The notes under the pieces: model-generated
Database searches by the model: none
What the model saw: only the letters and a program-made list of their open reading frames with translations
What the model was told of the DNA's origin: nothing
Shown: piece after piece, positions 1 through 11,565 of the stretch
Layout of the letters: every line of letters begins with the position of its first letter
How positions within the stretch are numbered: the stretch's first letter is position 1
NCBI GenBank assembly: GCA_963705635.1
Contig: CAVPKH010000004.1
Coordinates: 620,001 to 684,000, forward strand
Source: VRUE01 sp963705635
GTDB taxonomy: Bacteria > Actinomycetota > Thermoleophilia > Solirubrobacterales > 70-9
Length of the DNA: 64,000 bases
Direction: 5' to 3'
Program-made: the position numbers and the translations under genes

Positions 1-763
1 GACAGCGTTCTGCCGTCGGCGAACTCATAGCTGGCTTTGGCGAAGGGGAAGGGGGCCCCCGGTGAAGCCCGCCGGAGCCGGGCAGGAGGCCGAGGCGAAG
101 CTCATCTGCTTGCCGTGAGCTGTCGTACCTGCGTGAGAGCGAGAGGTTGAAGGCGGAGATGTAGCCGTATTCGGAGGCGATCGGGGGCAGGGTCGCCGAC
201 CAGCTCGGTGCCGAAGGTGCCGCCGGCCTTCTTGACTTCGAAGACGATCACGTAGGTCAGCGGCAGCGGTGCTCCCGAGGACGACCTGGGCCAGGACCGC
301 CGGCTTGCCGTTGAGCTTGCCGTTGAAGGCGAGCAGGTCGGCCGTTGGAGGCAAAGGCGCCCTGTCCCGGCAGCGATACCCGGGAGGTGACGTTGCCGTG
401 GCCGACAAGGGCCTCGCCGCAGACCTGCTTTGCTTCGGCGCAGGTGAGATCGAGTTCAGCTTTGCCAGCGAGCAGGTCGCCAGGCCCTTGGTTTGCAGCT
501 TGCCGTGGGAGTTGATCGCCAGGACGATCCGCTCCAGCTTCGGTGGCGACGGTGCGATCGGTGGTCGTGATCTTGCCGCCCATCTTCACCGCGACCGGGG
601 CCGGTTCGGTCCGCGGCAGCTTGCGCGGGGAGATGCCGCCGTTGAAGGAGCCCTGCAGGTTGCCCTCTGCGGACGACCTCGGCTTGACGCGTGCGGCGGC
701 GAGACCGAGCAGGCCGACAGGCCGCCAGGCGCCGCGGCCCAGAGCGCGCCTTCTGCGTCTCAT
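1..763 (-). CDS. Secreted protein, C-terminus cut by window edge, frameshifted
   Basis: This is the last gene seen of the minus-strand operon; it runs off the left edge. I start it at the ATG at 763 (MRRRRRALG), 17 nt after the previous stop. Read across frames it gives an Arg-rich start, then GGISPRKLPRTEPAPVAV, KMGGKITTTDRTV, SHGKLQTKGLATC and, near the edge, a frame ending KASYEFADGRTLS. This order (ISPKKLP, APVA, GKI.T.D, KGL.TC, then a FADG tail) is what I recall from a common Thermoleophilia secreted-protein family of unknown function. Several indels interrupt the frame. The signal peptide is not clean in the frame as given, probably because of an indel near residue 20. Function unknown. 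Confidence 0.55.
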
Positions 764-780
764 GACCTCGTGCTCATCGC

Positions 781-1397
781 CTACCGGACCAGCGCGTAGG
801 CGCAGATGAAGCGGCCGGCGCGTCGACTGCCTGTTCGGAGATCTTGCCGGTGCCGTCGATGACGACGTCGTGTAGTTGGAGCCGGTGCCGACGGCCGAGT
901 AGTAGGAGTCGGTGAACATGTGGTCGGTGCCGACGCCGGTGCCGAGGTTGAGCGATCCTGGCGGGTCGAGTAGAGCTCCATCGGGGAGGGCAGGTAGCCG
1001 CCCTTGGCCGCGCAGGCGTCGGCTGCGGCCTTGATCCGAGGACGGCCGGGGTCCGGGCGAGCGTCGAAGCAGACGCCGCGGATCAGGGTCGTCCCGCCGG
1101 GGCAGGAGGCGGCGTGGCCGCCGACCGTGTTGGCGTTGCCGGCGCGTTGGCGCCGTGGTGCGTGGGCACGGTGCCCAGGGCGCCGAGGTTGATGTCGCGC
1201 CGGTCAGCGAGCTGTTGGCGACCTTGGCGGCGTTGACGGCGTTGTTGGCGATCTTGCCGGTGGTGACCGCCTTTGACTTCAGCTGCTTGGAGCCGACCGC
1301 GTTCTTGCCGAGCGCCGCGTAGGCGCGTGCCGCTGAGCGCAGCGACCAGAGCGATGATCGCGACGATCATCGCGGGTGAGGGTCGACCTAGCTTCAT
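781..1397 (-). CDS. Small secreted protein, LGK-VG-KQL repeat type, frameshifted
   Basis: The start ATG at 1397 has a good ribosome site (AGGAGAG, 4 nt upstream) and lies 21 nt after the preceding stop. The protein opens with a signal or anchor segment, MKLGRPSPAMIVAIIALVAA. After one inserted base it reads ALGKNAVGSKQLKSKAVTTG, followed by AN.AVNA.KVANSSLTG and NANTVGGHAASCPAGT. It ends GKISEQAVDAP then FICAYALVR. This layout (short export signal, LGKN.VG.KQLK repeats, NANTVGG, a Cys-containing C-terminal domain) is typical of abundant uncharacterised exported proteins of Solirubrobacterales. At least three indels break the frame. It is probably co-transcribed with the giant secreted proteins upstream. 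Confidence 0.6.
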
Positions 1398-1418
1398 GCT
1401 CTCTCCTGCCTCTTTCGT

Positions 1419-4187
1419 TCAGTGCTGGCTGGCTTCGAGTCGAAGCGCTACGCGCTGTCTTGCTTCTTTGGCCTTGGCCCCGCAGGCGGCCTTGACCTTG
1501 ACCTTCTGGGTCAGTGTTCTTGCCGTTCTGGGCGCTGTAGTCGACTCGTGATCGACGGCCGGCCTGGCGCAGAGGCTGCGGGTGTTGATCAGGTAGCCGG
1601 TCTTGCCGCCGAAGACGGTCAGGCGGAAGTGGCCGATCGGGGCGTCGGGGACGACCGGGACGGTCGTCTTCAGCTGGCCGCCCTTGACCGAGGTCGATTC
1701 GGCTCCGGGGACCAGGGTGACCTGGCCGTTGAGGATGAAGGCGAGGTGCGGCAGGCCGCCGGAGCCGGAGACCGCGTAGACGGGGCCGGAGAGCGGCTGG
1801 TCGAGCAGCGGCGTCGTCGTCGTCGCCTTGCCGATCGGCTGGCGGCCGGCGCACTGGTCTGCGGCCAGCTCTTTCTCCGAGCAGATGTTGCCGAGGTGGC
1901 GCTGGTCGATCGCGAAGGCCTTGGGGAGGGTCACCGAGAGCGATTTGATGTTGGCGTCGCCCGGCGCGGGTCTCGAGGTCGAACTCGAAGGCTCGGGTTC
2001 GTGGCGCGCTTCGTGGCCTTGCGTCCGCCGAGCTGGCTTGATCGTCATCTTCGGCTTGAAGGCAAGCGTCGGCGCAGTTGACGGCGTGGAAGTAGGAGGA
2101 GAAGTCGGTCGACCGTCCCCTGGTCGCCGATCCCCTGCGAGTCGACCGAGAACGGCGAGCAGTTGGTCGGGTTGATCGTGAAGTTCGGCTTGTCGATGTT
2201 GACCTGGATCGAGCGCATCCGGATCGGGATGCCGCCGATGATCGAGGGCACCGTGTCGGAGACCGCGCGTGACCTGGGCGTCAGGGGAGTCGACGTGGAG
2301 CGCGACCCGGACGACGACGACGCCGTAGTCGTAGGGGCCGGCGAGCGCCGGGGTGATCGCGACGAGGCGAGAGCGGCGCGCCCTTGAAGGGCCCGGCGAG
2401 GTACATCTTGCCGACCGCGTGGAAGGGGTGGGTCCCGGGCCCGGCGGCGACGTTGGTGGTGCCGATCTGCGAGGCGGCCGGGCAGCTCGGGATCGCCTGC
2501 TCGGCGCGGCCGAGCTTGCTGGCCGCGGCGCAGCGATCGCGCGCCTCCGGGCAGTAGGTGATCCCCCGCAGCGACCGGTGAAGCCCGGCGGCATCGTGAA
2601 GTTGAGGTCGCCGAGGAACTGGTCGCCGTCGTCGCGGTCGAGCTTCAGGTGGAAGTTGGTGAAGGCGCCGGCGACGGAGTTGGAGGTGCCGGCCACGAGG
2701 CGCGGGTTGAAGGGGCGGATCCGGCCCGGGCAGGGCCTCCCGTTGGGGCCCGAGGTGACGCTGAAGCTCGGCTGGGAGTGCTGTCGGCGAGGCCGGTGTT
2801 CCAGGGGAAGAAGTTCGAGTGCCGACCGCGTAGATCGTGCAGTGGGTCGGCGTCGCCATCAGAGCCGCGGTCGGAGGCGAAGAGGTGGAGGTCGAACTCT
2901 TCGAACGGGACCTGCGGCAGGTCGTTGAAGTCGACGGTCAGCTGCCCGGTCTCGGGTCGGGCATGGACCGAGCCGACCAGCTTGGCGTGGATGCCGAAGC
3001 CGTCGGCGACCATGAAGAGCCGGTACTGGTTGCCCGGCTTCGGCTCGCCGATGTAGATCGAGCCGTGCAGCGGCCCGTCGAGGGCCGGCGTGTCGAGCTC
3101 GAAGGTGCCGATCTTCGAGTTGTCCGGGCAGTTCGGCTGGAGCCTCGGTGCCGAAGTTGGCCTGGGCGTCGGTGCAGGCGCTCTGGCCGTCGGCGGCGTC
3201 GGGGTTGATCGTCAAGCCGTCGGGCAGGGTCACGATCGCCGACCGGAGCTGCGAGGGAGCGGCGGCCCGAGCTCGAGGAACTGCGGCGCTTGCAGCTCGA
3301 GGTCGAGCCCCGAGGGCGAGTCGGTCTCCTCGGTGGTCAGGCCGGCGATGAGGACCGGCTTGAAATCTGTTTCTCGCAGCCGGTGGTCGCCGGGTAGCTG
3401 GCCTTCTGCTGCGGTCGGGTGCGCCGGGTCCTGGTAGGTCTGGACGTCCAGCGCTGGTCGACCAGCGGCTGGCCGGTGCAGATCGTCGGGTTGTCGATCA
3501 GCGGCTGCACCGGGATGCTCGGCCTTGGTCGGCTCTGCGATGCAGCTGGTGTCGGCCAGGCCGAGGCAGCCGGCCGGGCTGCCGGCGAGCCTTTGGCGAA
3601 GCGCTCGGCGTCGTGGCTGTCGTCGGCCGGGAAGCCCCAGAAGGTCATGTCGGCGCCGGCGAGCGGGATCAGCTGGGTGATCTCCGAGACGGTGAAGCGC
3701 AGCCCGTAGTCGATCCGGTCCGCACCGCGACCGGGATGCTGATCGGGATGTGCAGTCGGGCACGATGAAGGCGAAGCGCGCGGTCTGTTCTTCGCCTGGG
3801 CTCGAGGTCGTAGATCGGCGCGGTGCCGAGCAGGTTGTTCGGGTTGCCTTCGTAGTTGGCGTAGACCGTGATCAGCCCGGCCTGCGAGTCGGCCGGGCAT
3901 GCGTGCAGGGCGAAGTCGGAGGAGGTGCAGCGGGTGATCGCGTTGGGGTTGCCGAACACGCCCTCGGGGCAGGTTGAAGATCACGTTCTTGGCCGCCTCC
4001 GGCTGCCCGGGGCTTGTCGAGGGTGAAGCTGGTCGTCAGGTCGGGGTGGCCGCCGGCCTGGCTCGTCGAGAGCTGAGGCGTTGAACGATTCGATCGGCTG
4101 GCTGGCGCCCGCGCGGCGCGGCGATCGCGACAGGCCGTCGCGAGTCCAGGACGCGAGGCCCAGATGACCGTCTGCCCGGGCGCTCAT
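1419..4187 (-). CDS. Large secreted CPxxSxxG-repeat protein, copy 2, frameshifted
   Basis: This is a paralogue of the intact protein at 8716-11565 but is broken by many indels. The start ATG at 4187 overlaps the stop of the preceding gene (ATGA) and has GGGGAGG 7 nt upstream. Shared stretches appear in the same order: QAGGHPDL; CPADSQAGLITVYANY; SDDATFWGFP-type segment; LPDGLTINPDAADG; GNQYRLFMVADGFGIHAKL; CPAASQIG; GKMYLAGPFKGAPLS; TLPKAFAIDQ; ATTTTPLLDQPLSGPVY. Total length, about 920 codons, matches the 949 residues of the other copy. It has no recognisable enzyme domain and is presumably an exported or wall protein. Because it stays recognisable along its whole length, I favour sequence errors over pseudogene decay, but decay of a duplicate cannot be excluded. 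Confidence 0.6.
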
Positions 4188-7100
4188 CGTGCCGCCTCCC
4201 CTGCGTCGTCTTGCGTGGCTCTTCTGTGCTTGTGGCTTGTGCTTCTTCTTGCACGCACTTGCCCCGTGCTTCTTGACGTAGCCCTTCTTGCACTTGGCCT
4301 GGCTTCGGCTTGGACGTTGCCGCCGTTGCCCGTTGAACGTGCCGATCTGGCGGCGGCGGCGCGACGCCGTGCCGGGCCCGTGGCACTCGTCCGAGGCCGC
4401 GCACAGCGGCCTGCGGCGGATCGAAGGAAGCCGCCGCCTTCTCGCGCGTCGTAGATCTTCATCGGCTCGCCGTTGTCGTCCTGCGGCGACGAGCGTCTCG
4501 CGGGTGAAGAAGAAGGCGTCCTTGCCGTCGGCGCTGACCGAGAGCAGGCCGAGTCGAAGTTGCTGGTGCCGGTGGAGATCAGCTGCGGCCTGCGCCGTCC
4601 TCCCACTCGTAGGCGTCCTGTCTTGTCATTGGTGTCGCGCAGGACGAGCTGCTCGACCGAGGTGAAGAAGACGCGGCCGTCGTCGGCGAGGCTTGAGCCA
4701 TGTGGGGTGAGGGTGGCGTCGCTGTCGGCGCGGGCGGTAGTGACACTGCAGGAGAGGCATTGCGGATCGGCCCCCGCTGTCGCGTCGTAGCGGAAGACCT
4801 CATAGTGCCCGCCACTGTCGTAGCCGTCGATCGGCACGAGCGAGGCAAAGGCAGCATATTTGCCGTCGGGCGTAATCTGCAGGTCGGCGGAGTCATAGAT
4901 CCCTGCCTGCCTTACTGCGTGCAGTATCGCCGGGTTGTCGATCGGTTCATAGGAGAACTCGTAGCCGAACTCGGTCACGTTGCCTCCGCCTGAAGCGTAG
5001 ACATGTGGCTCGTCGCATTCACCGCGACTCCACGCGATCCCGAGAGCACGCCCGAGCCGATCGTCAGCTGCTCTTCCCCGGCGGCGTTGAAGGTGACGAT
5101 CTGGTTGCCCTCATCAACGTAGACCTCATGCGTTACGGGGTCGGTGGCCAAGGCGTTTGCGCTGGAGTTGAGCACGGTGCCCGTCACGCTCGGCGGGCTG
5201 GCTGCGAATTCGGAGGCACTGAACTGCCTTACCGGTCCGCTTGGCCAGGTCGAGGCATAGACGTTGCCACTGTCAGCGGCGACGGCGGAGAATTCGACCG
5301 AACCCGAGATCGCGGTAACGGCGTAGTTGGCGTTCCCGATCGGCAGCGTCGCCGAGGTGGGCAAGTAGCGGGTGATGCTGTGGGCGGCGCAATCGCTGAC
5401 GTAGACGCTTCCGTCTGATTGATCGACGGCGACTCCGCAGACTTCCGAGAAGCTGCCCAGCTGACCGAGCAGCTTGCCGGTTTGAGAGAAGATCGAGACG
5501 TTGGGGGCGTTGGTGACGTAGATGTCGCCGTCAAGGGGGCCACCGGAATTGTCGACGGCGACCTCGGGGGCCAATTCCACGAAGGAGAGGCCAGCGATGG
5601 TGTTTGTGCCTTCGCCCGGTCCTTCGCTGAAGTTGTCGGGAGCCCCCGTCGAGGTGTAGCGGGAGAGGCTGGCGCCTTCGGTCACGTAGACGTCGCCGGT
5701 GGACTGATCGACCGTCGCTGCCTGGGGCGAGTTGTGGGCGTTGCCGAAGCTGGCGGTGATGACGGCGCGGGTTGGCGGCGCGGGTGGCGGCTTGATCAGG
5801 CTGGAGTCGATCGTGGCGACGAAGTGCGGCGTTGCGGCGCCGGGCCGCACGAGGTAAAGATTGGCCTGGTCATGGCTGCCGTTGGAAGCGCCGTCGAGCT
5901 GCTCGGGGCTGAGGAAGTAAAAGTCCCCCGCTTCGGAGGCCACTCCGGCGCCCCCGGCGAAAGCCACGGCGTTGCACTTGCCGGCACCCGATACCGCGTT
6001 CCAGTTGTGCGGTGTGCCAGGAGGCGAACAGGAGTCTGTGTCGCCGGTCCCTTCGCTTCCGTTTGAGGTCAGCTCCGGCGTAACCGAGCCGGGGCCTGGC
6101 ACTTCGTCCTCATAGATATCAGCGCTGGTGTCCGTCTCGCCTGGGGCCAGAGCCTCAGAGGTTGTGAAGAAGACCTTGGAGCCATCGGCACTCATTCCGT
6201 CATAAAGCGCACCCTGCGTTGCACCCGGCATCAGGTCGACGCTCTCAGAGCTTCCGGCGATGTGGAGATAGAGGTGGTAGTAGTCGTTGCCGGCGGAGTC
6301 GCTGGTGAGCTTTTGGCCGAACAGCACCCGCGAGCCGTCCTTGGAGATGTCGAGCTCGGCGAGGTCTTCCCCGGCTTGGATCGTCGTCCCCGACTCGTCG
6401 GTGGAGATCACTTCTGTGGTTTTGGTGTGCAGATCACGCGAGTAGATCGTCGCGTCGGTTCCGCTGAAATTGCCCTGTGACTCGAACCGAGCGGTGGTCT
6501 GGAAGACGAAGTGGCTGCCGTCTGGGGAGAGCGGCTTCTTGACCACCCCCGCCGGGTCCGCGGGGCCAGGATCCATCGAGCCGGCCATGCCCTTGACCAA
6601 GTTTCCGTCAGGGAGCCGCAAGGGCACGTTGGTCGAGCCGTCTTCGAAGCAGGGGCTGCAGATTTCCGCGCCGCCGAAGGCAAAGGAATCAAGGGCGGAG
6701 TCCGAGCCCGAGAGCGGTGAAGCGAATGGGCCGCCAGCGAAAAGATTGTCGGATGGCAGGCCGACATAGCGGGTCGACCAGCCGTTTGCGCTTCGTGTCG
6801 CCACGTAGGAATCGGCGCCGCGGTTGGTCGGGTGCCCGGCTATGCCCGGGATCGTTCCCGAGCGCATCGAGTAGAGCGCCTGATCGTCTGCCTGGGGGGA
6901 AGTCGGCAGGGCGCTGACTTCGGGTGAAAGGTCCGAACGCACGTCATAGCCGCCGGTTTCTGCAGCCGAAACGAGCTCATAGGCGCGGCAGTCCGAGAGA
7001 CCCGCGGCGCTTGTCTGCTGGCGCGCTTGGGCATTGGGGCAGCGATCAGCGCCGCTTCCTGGCAGGGCGAAGGTCCTGAAAGTGTGGTCTGTGCCTTCGG

Positions 7101-8715
7101 CTTTGCCGGCAGCGTTTTCGGCGACCACGCGATAGTGGTAGAACGTTTCGGGCTGCAGGCCGCGAACTTCCTGGCTCAGCCTCTGCAGGCTGAGAACCAC
7201 TTCGATGCCTTCAAGCCCAAAGCGCCGCTTCCTGGCGATCGAGGCGTCGGGAACCGGGAAGTTGGTCCCATAGTCGGCGTCGGTGCCGATCTCGACGTGG
7301 TAGCGGGTTACTTCGCCGTTGGGGTTGACTTCGAAATTGATTCGAGCGGCGTCAGTGGTGATGTGATTGGCGCTGACCTCGCCGAGCACAGGCGCATCGG
7401 CGGCGTTCAGTTCGCGGTCGGCGCTGACCCCCTCGACGCCGTTGGAGTTCTCAGAGACCAAACGGTAGTGGTAGGTCTTGCCCTTTTCGAGACCACTGAT
7501 CGCGGCGCTGACCTGGCGCTCCCCCGATCCGCCGGCGAAGACGTTGCCCTCACCGCAGGGAGCGATTTGGGTGTATTGGATCGCCTTTTCCTGTAGGTCA
7601 ACTCCCCATTCGAAATGGCAGTCGATCGTGTCGATGCCTTCGGGGTCAACCGTGCCGGTGAGGGTGGCGCTTGTCCCGCTCAGGTCTTTGACTCCGCCCG
7701 CCAGAGCCGTCGGAACTGTGACCACGCTCGGGTTGCGGGCAAAGACGTGGACTTCGCCCGCTTTGGTCAGCACGTAGACCTTGTGCGTCTGGGAGTCGAT
7801 TGCGAGATCCCTGGTAGCGCCGAGCCCTCCGTAGGAGAAATGGGCGGGATCTGGGTTGCCAAAGCCCGTAATCGGGTTACCCGAGGAATCAACCTCGACG
7901 ACAGGGTCGATCGGTCCGGTTTCGGAGTCGAAGAGCTCAAACAGCGTGTTGGCGCTGCGATCAAAACCAAGCAGCGGTGAGCCGCGCTGGAAAAAATTGA
8001 AGGGCTGGCCTGGACCCAGATCGCCGACGAAATGGCGTTCTGAGTCGTACTTGGCTACCCGTTCCCCCTTGGCGACGTAGAAATTGCCGGCCGAGTCGAT
8101 TGCGATCCGGCAGGTACCGGTCCCGCCTCCTTCTTCTCGCAATACCCCGACTGACAGCAGCCTGCCGGTTGGCTCGCCATCGGCGGTGAACTCTCCGTAT
8201 GCGCCAAGCAGTCTGCTGGCCACCCAGAGGTGGCCGTCGGGGGCGACGGTGACGCCGCAGGATCCCGGGATCGAGATCGGGAATCCCGGCAGTGGCGTGC
8301 CGGAGGGAGCGTAGCCATAGACCTCGCTTTCGCCGACGGAAAGTGCCTGGTTGTAGGCAACATAGAAGTTGCCGGCGCTTGCTGTCGCCGATTCGTCGAT
8401 GGCAATCGCCACCCTCTGGGCGTCCACTTTTTTCCCAGTGCTGAAAGAGGTTGCCCCTGAGAGGCCCGAGAATCCCGCCGGGTCACCGTTGAGCTGAGAC
8501 CTGCTGATCCTCAGTCCTTTTTCTTTGTCGCCGTTGCCGACGACCAAGAGCTTCTGGTTGACGCTGTCAACAGCGATTGCCACTGGGCTCGAGCCAACTT
8601 CAAACGATTCCCCCGCATAGAAGTACCGCTGGATCTGCTTTGCCTGGGCGCTTCCCGCCAAGGCAAAGGTGGCCAGGGCGGCGATCGTCAGCGCTCGTCT
8701 CGTCTTGCTCAACAT
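4184..8715 (-). CDS. Giant secreted NHL/FN3-like/TolB-like propeller protein, copy 2
   Basis: Roughly 1510 residues. The start ATG at 8715 directly follows the previous stop and has GGGAGGGG 6 nt upstream. The signal peptide ends AGSAQA. Order: NHL-like repeats (about 40-330), two FN3-like segments with TGTVDPEG and VNPNGEV (335-560), CPNAQARQQT...DCRAYELVS (about 575), WD40/TolB-like repeats (SPDGSHFVF, SKDGSRVLF, SADGSKVFF; 700-985), a second NHL block (990-1245), then TolB-like repeats again (TPDGKYAAF). A frameshift at about 4980-4990 and others to 4200 break the last 260 residues. The C-terminus read across frames is basic, ending CKKKHKPQAQKSHARRRR, just before the ATGA overlap with the next gene. 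It is paralogous to the 11562-17155 protein. Likely a cell-surface scaffold; no catalytic motif seen. Confidence 0.75.
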
Positions 8716-11565
8716 CTAACGCCCCTCCCTGTTGGGCCTGTGCTCTCGCTTATGTCGCCCGTGGCGTCCCTTGCCCTTGCAGTTGGCTTCAAGCGCTGCG
8801 CTTTGGCTCGAGCGCTTGCCGTTTTGCCCGGTTGCCTTGACCGAGGCTCGCTGGGGCGTGCGGCAGATATCGGTGCTGTTTTCCAGCAGCCCCTTCTTGC
8901 CGCCCGCCGTGGTCAAGACGAAGGAGCTGATTGCGGCGTCGGGGACCGTTTCGAAGCTGGTGCGGATACCACCGGAGGGCCCGGTGTCAACCCTGCCCGC
9001 GGCAGATACTTCAATCGGCTGGGACGGCGGGCCCTTGAGGGCGAAGACCAGGTCAGGCAGTTGATGGCTGGAGGAACGCAGGTAAAGCGGTCCTTCCAGG
9101 GGCTGGTCGAGCAATGGCGTCGTTGCTACCGCATGGCCGTAGATCGAAGCCGCAGGACACGCCTTGGCCGCGAACTGGACCCTGGTGCAGACGGTGCCGA
9201 TGTGGGATTGGTCGAGGAACTCGGCGTGGGGCAGGGCGACCACGAGCTTGGCGATGTTGGCGTCGCCTGGGCGTGTCTTCAATGTCGCCCGCAGGGCTGG
9301 ATGGTCGCTTCGCTTGGTCCCGCCCTTGAGCTTGATCGCCAGCTTTGGCGCGAACGGGAGGTTGGCGCAGTTGGCCACCTGGAAGTGAGCAGAAGGAGTT
9401 GCGGCTGCTCCTTCTGCCCCGCCAAGCGTTGCCTGGACCGCGTGCGGGTCGCAGTTGGTCGGGTTGAGCGTGAAGGCCGGCCTGTTGAGCTTGACCAAGA
9501 CAGATCTGACCCGCAGTGGGATCCCTTCGATGATCTGGGGCAGGGGATCGGAGACAGCGCTTACCTGGGCGCTTTCGGGATCTATGTAGAGCGCATTCCT
9601 GACCACGATGTTGCCGAGGTCATAGGGGCCAGAGACGGCTGGGACCACTACGACCAAGCTCAGTGGGGCGCCTTTGTAGGGGCCGGCTAGGTAGGCCTTG
9701 CCCGGGGCGTAGAAGGGACGGCTTCCCGCTCCTGCGCCGCCGATCACTTCGCCCACCTGGCTGGCGGCTGGGCAGGTTGGGTTCCGCTGCTCTCCCACTC
9801 CCGAGTAGCCGGCCGATGCCGCTGCGGCGATCGCCGCGTTTGAGCAGTAAGGGATGCCTTTGAGGGTGGCTGAGAAGCCCGGCGGGGTCTTTACGTTAAG
9901 GGCGCTGAGGAACTGATCGCCGTCTGCCCTCGTCAACCTCAGCCCGAAGGGCGAATGCGCTCCTGCGGTGTTTCCTTCGGAGGCGGCTTCGAAGCCGGGG
10001 TTGAAGGGGCGAGTTGCGGCTGGGCAGGAGGCTCCGTTGGGGCCCTGGTTGATTTCGAAGAAGGTACTGGAGCTCTGTTTGCCCAGAACCGCGTCCCAGG
10101 GCGTAAAGGTGGTCTTGATCTCATAGGCGCCGCACTTGGTCGGGGTTGCCAGCGCTCCTCGCTCTGAGCCGAAGATGTGCAGGCTGAACTTCTGGAAGGG
10201 GGTCTCCGGCAGGTCTTCGAAGATCACCTTGAGCTGACCCGTTTTGGGGTCGGGGACAATCCGACCAGCGAGCTTCACGTGCACCGCAAAGCCATCGGCG
10301 ACGAGGAAGATCCGGTAGCGATTGCCCGGTAGGGGCTTGCCCAGGTAAAGATAGCCCGGCAACGGGCCCGGCAACAGGGCTGTTTCGATGTTAAGCGTGC
10401 CGATCTTTGAGGCATCGGGACACTGCGCTGCGTTGGTGGTCCCAAAGCTCGCTTCCTGGTCCGTGCAGGAGGTCTTTCCATCAGCCGCGTTGGAGTTGAC
10501 CGTGAAGCCTTCGGGCAAGACCATTTCGGTGCCGCGGATCTCCGAAGGCGAGGGCACCGTTGGGCTCTCGAACTGTGGCACCGTTAGCTCTACGTCCAGG
10601 CCGGAGGGACTGTCGGTTGCCGCGGTGCTTGGGCGGGCGGCGAGGCTCGGGTTGAAGCTCAACTGGTCGCAGCCGGTTACTTCGGGGAAGGGGGCGCTGG
10701 CGCTGGTTTCGGTGCCGTCGTAGGCGAGCAGATCCACACCGCTCTGGGCGGCTTCCCCGCACGCGGTCGGATTCTCAATAAAGGGCTCGGGGGGGCTGTT
10801 GGATGAAACCCCTTCGCCACTGTTGGTGGCGCCGCAGCCAAGCACAGCGGTGTTCGGGCCCGAGAGCGGGGCCAGCGGCTGGTCTACGTTTGGGGTTGCC
10901 GGTACGCCGTTCGCGTCGCAAAGCTGTCCGAGGCCGGGTCCGAGGGAGCCACCAAATTCCTCCCGCAGCGGATTATGGCTTTTAGCCGCGGGCACACCCC
11001 AGAGAATCTGATCGCTGTGATGCAGCGGTACCAGGTCGGGGACGGCGATTTTGGTCTCCAGGCCGTAGTCGCTACCCGTCCGCGCGCTAAAGCTCTCGAA
11101 GATCAGGTTGCCTACCACCTCGAAGGCCAATAGGCCAGCCTCGCCTTCGCGCGGCACCATGTTGTAGACAGGACGAAGGAACGCGGTCTCGGTCCCCGCG
11201 TTGAGGGTGACCCCTACTTCGACCGCACCAACCTGCGAATCAACCGGGCAGGTCTGGCCTATGATCTGGGAAATCGTGCATTTAGGGGCGGCGTGTGGGT
11301 TACCAACCAGGCCACGTGGCGCATGTACGGTGAGAAAGCGGGCATTCTCGCAATCGCAGGGAGTGTTGATCCCATCTTCGAGCTGCTGCTTCTTGCCGTT
11401 CTTTATCGTAAAGGCGATTTGCAGGTCGGGGTGGCCGCCCGCTTGGTTGGTCGAGGGCAAGATCCCGAAGAGCTGAATCGGTACCTCGGCCGACGCCGCT
11501 GGGGCGATCGCCACCAAGCCGAGCAGAGAGAGCGCCAAAACGCCGACCATTGCCTGTCGCCTCAT
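8716..11565 (-). CDS. Large secreted CPxxSxxG-repeat protein, copy 1 (intact)
   Basis: 949 residues, uninterrupted. I use the ATG at 11565 rather than the longer frame because it follows GGGAGGT by 5 nt, overlaps the upstream stop as ATGA and begins a clear signal peptide (MRRQAMVG... to PAASA). The body has repeated units built around a CP-x-x-S-x-x-G signature: CPVDSQVG, CPDASKIG, CPAASQVG, CPAASIYG. Each is followed about 10-20 residues on by a PL-x-G-x-(L/V)YL-type strand such as PGYLYLGKP or KAYLAGPYKG. The C-terminus is Lys/Arg/His-rich (KGKGRHGRHKREHRPNREG). I know of no Pfam-type enzyme domain that fits. Its place directly after a giant propeller protein, repeated in the duplicated pair, suggests the two act together at the cell surface. 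Confidence 0.85.
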   Translation of the reverse strand: MRRQAMVGVLALSLLGLVAIAPAASAEVPIQLFGILPSTNQAGGHPDLQIAFTIKNGKKQQLEDGINTPCDCENARFLTVHAPRGLVGNPHAAPKCTISQIIGQTCPVDSQVGAVEVGVTLNAGTETAFLRPVYNMVPREGEAGLLAFEVVGNLIFESFSARTGSDYGLETKIAVPDLVPLHHSDQILWGVPAAKSHNPLREEFGGSLGPGLGQLCDANGVPATPNVDQPLAPLSGPNTAVLGCGATNSGEGVSSNSPPEPFIENPTACGEAAQSGVDLLAYDGTETSASAPFPEVTGCDQLSFNPSLAARPSTAATDSPSGLDVELTVPQFESPTVPSPSEIRGTEMVLPEGFTVNSNAADGKTSCTDQEASFGTTNAAQCPDASKIGTLNIETALLPGPLPGYLYLGKPLPGNRYRIFLVADGFAVHVKLAGRIVPDPKTGQLKVIFEDLPETPFQKFSLHIFGSERGALATPTKCGAYEIKTTFTPWDAVLGKQSSSTFFEINQGPNGASCPAATRPFNPGFEAASEGNTAGAHSPFGLRLTRADGDQFLSALNVKTPPGFSATLKGIPYCSNAAIAAAASAGYSGVGEQRNPTCPAASQVGEVIGGAGAGSRPFYAPGKAYLAGPYKGAPLSLVVVVPAVSGPYDLGNIVVRNALYIDPESAQVSAVSDPLPQIIEGIPLRVRSVLVKLNRPAFTLNPTNCDPHAVQATLGGAEGAAATPSAHFQVANCANLPFAPKLAIKLKGGTKRSDHPALRATLKTRPGDANIAKLVVALPHAEFLDQSHIGTVCTRVQFAAKACPAASIYGHAVATTPLLDQPLEGPLYLRSSSHQLPDLVFALKGPPSQPIEVSAAGRVDTGPSGGIRTSFETVPDAAISSFVLTTAGGKKGLLENSTDICRTPQRASVKATGQNGKRSSQSAALEANCKGKGRHGRHKREHRPNREGR

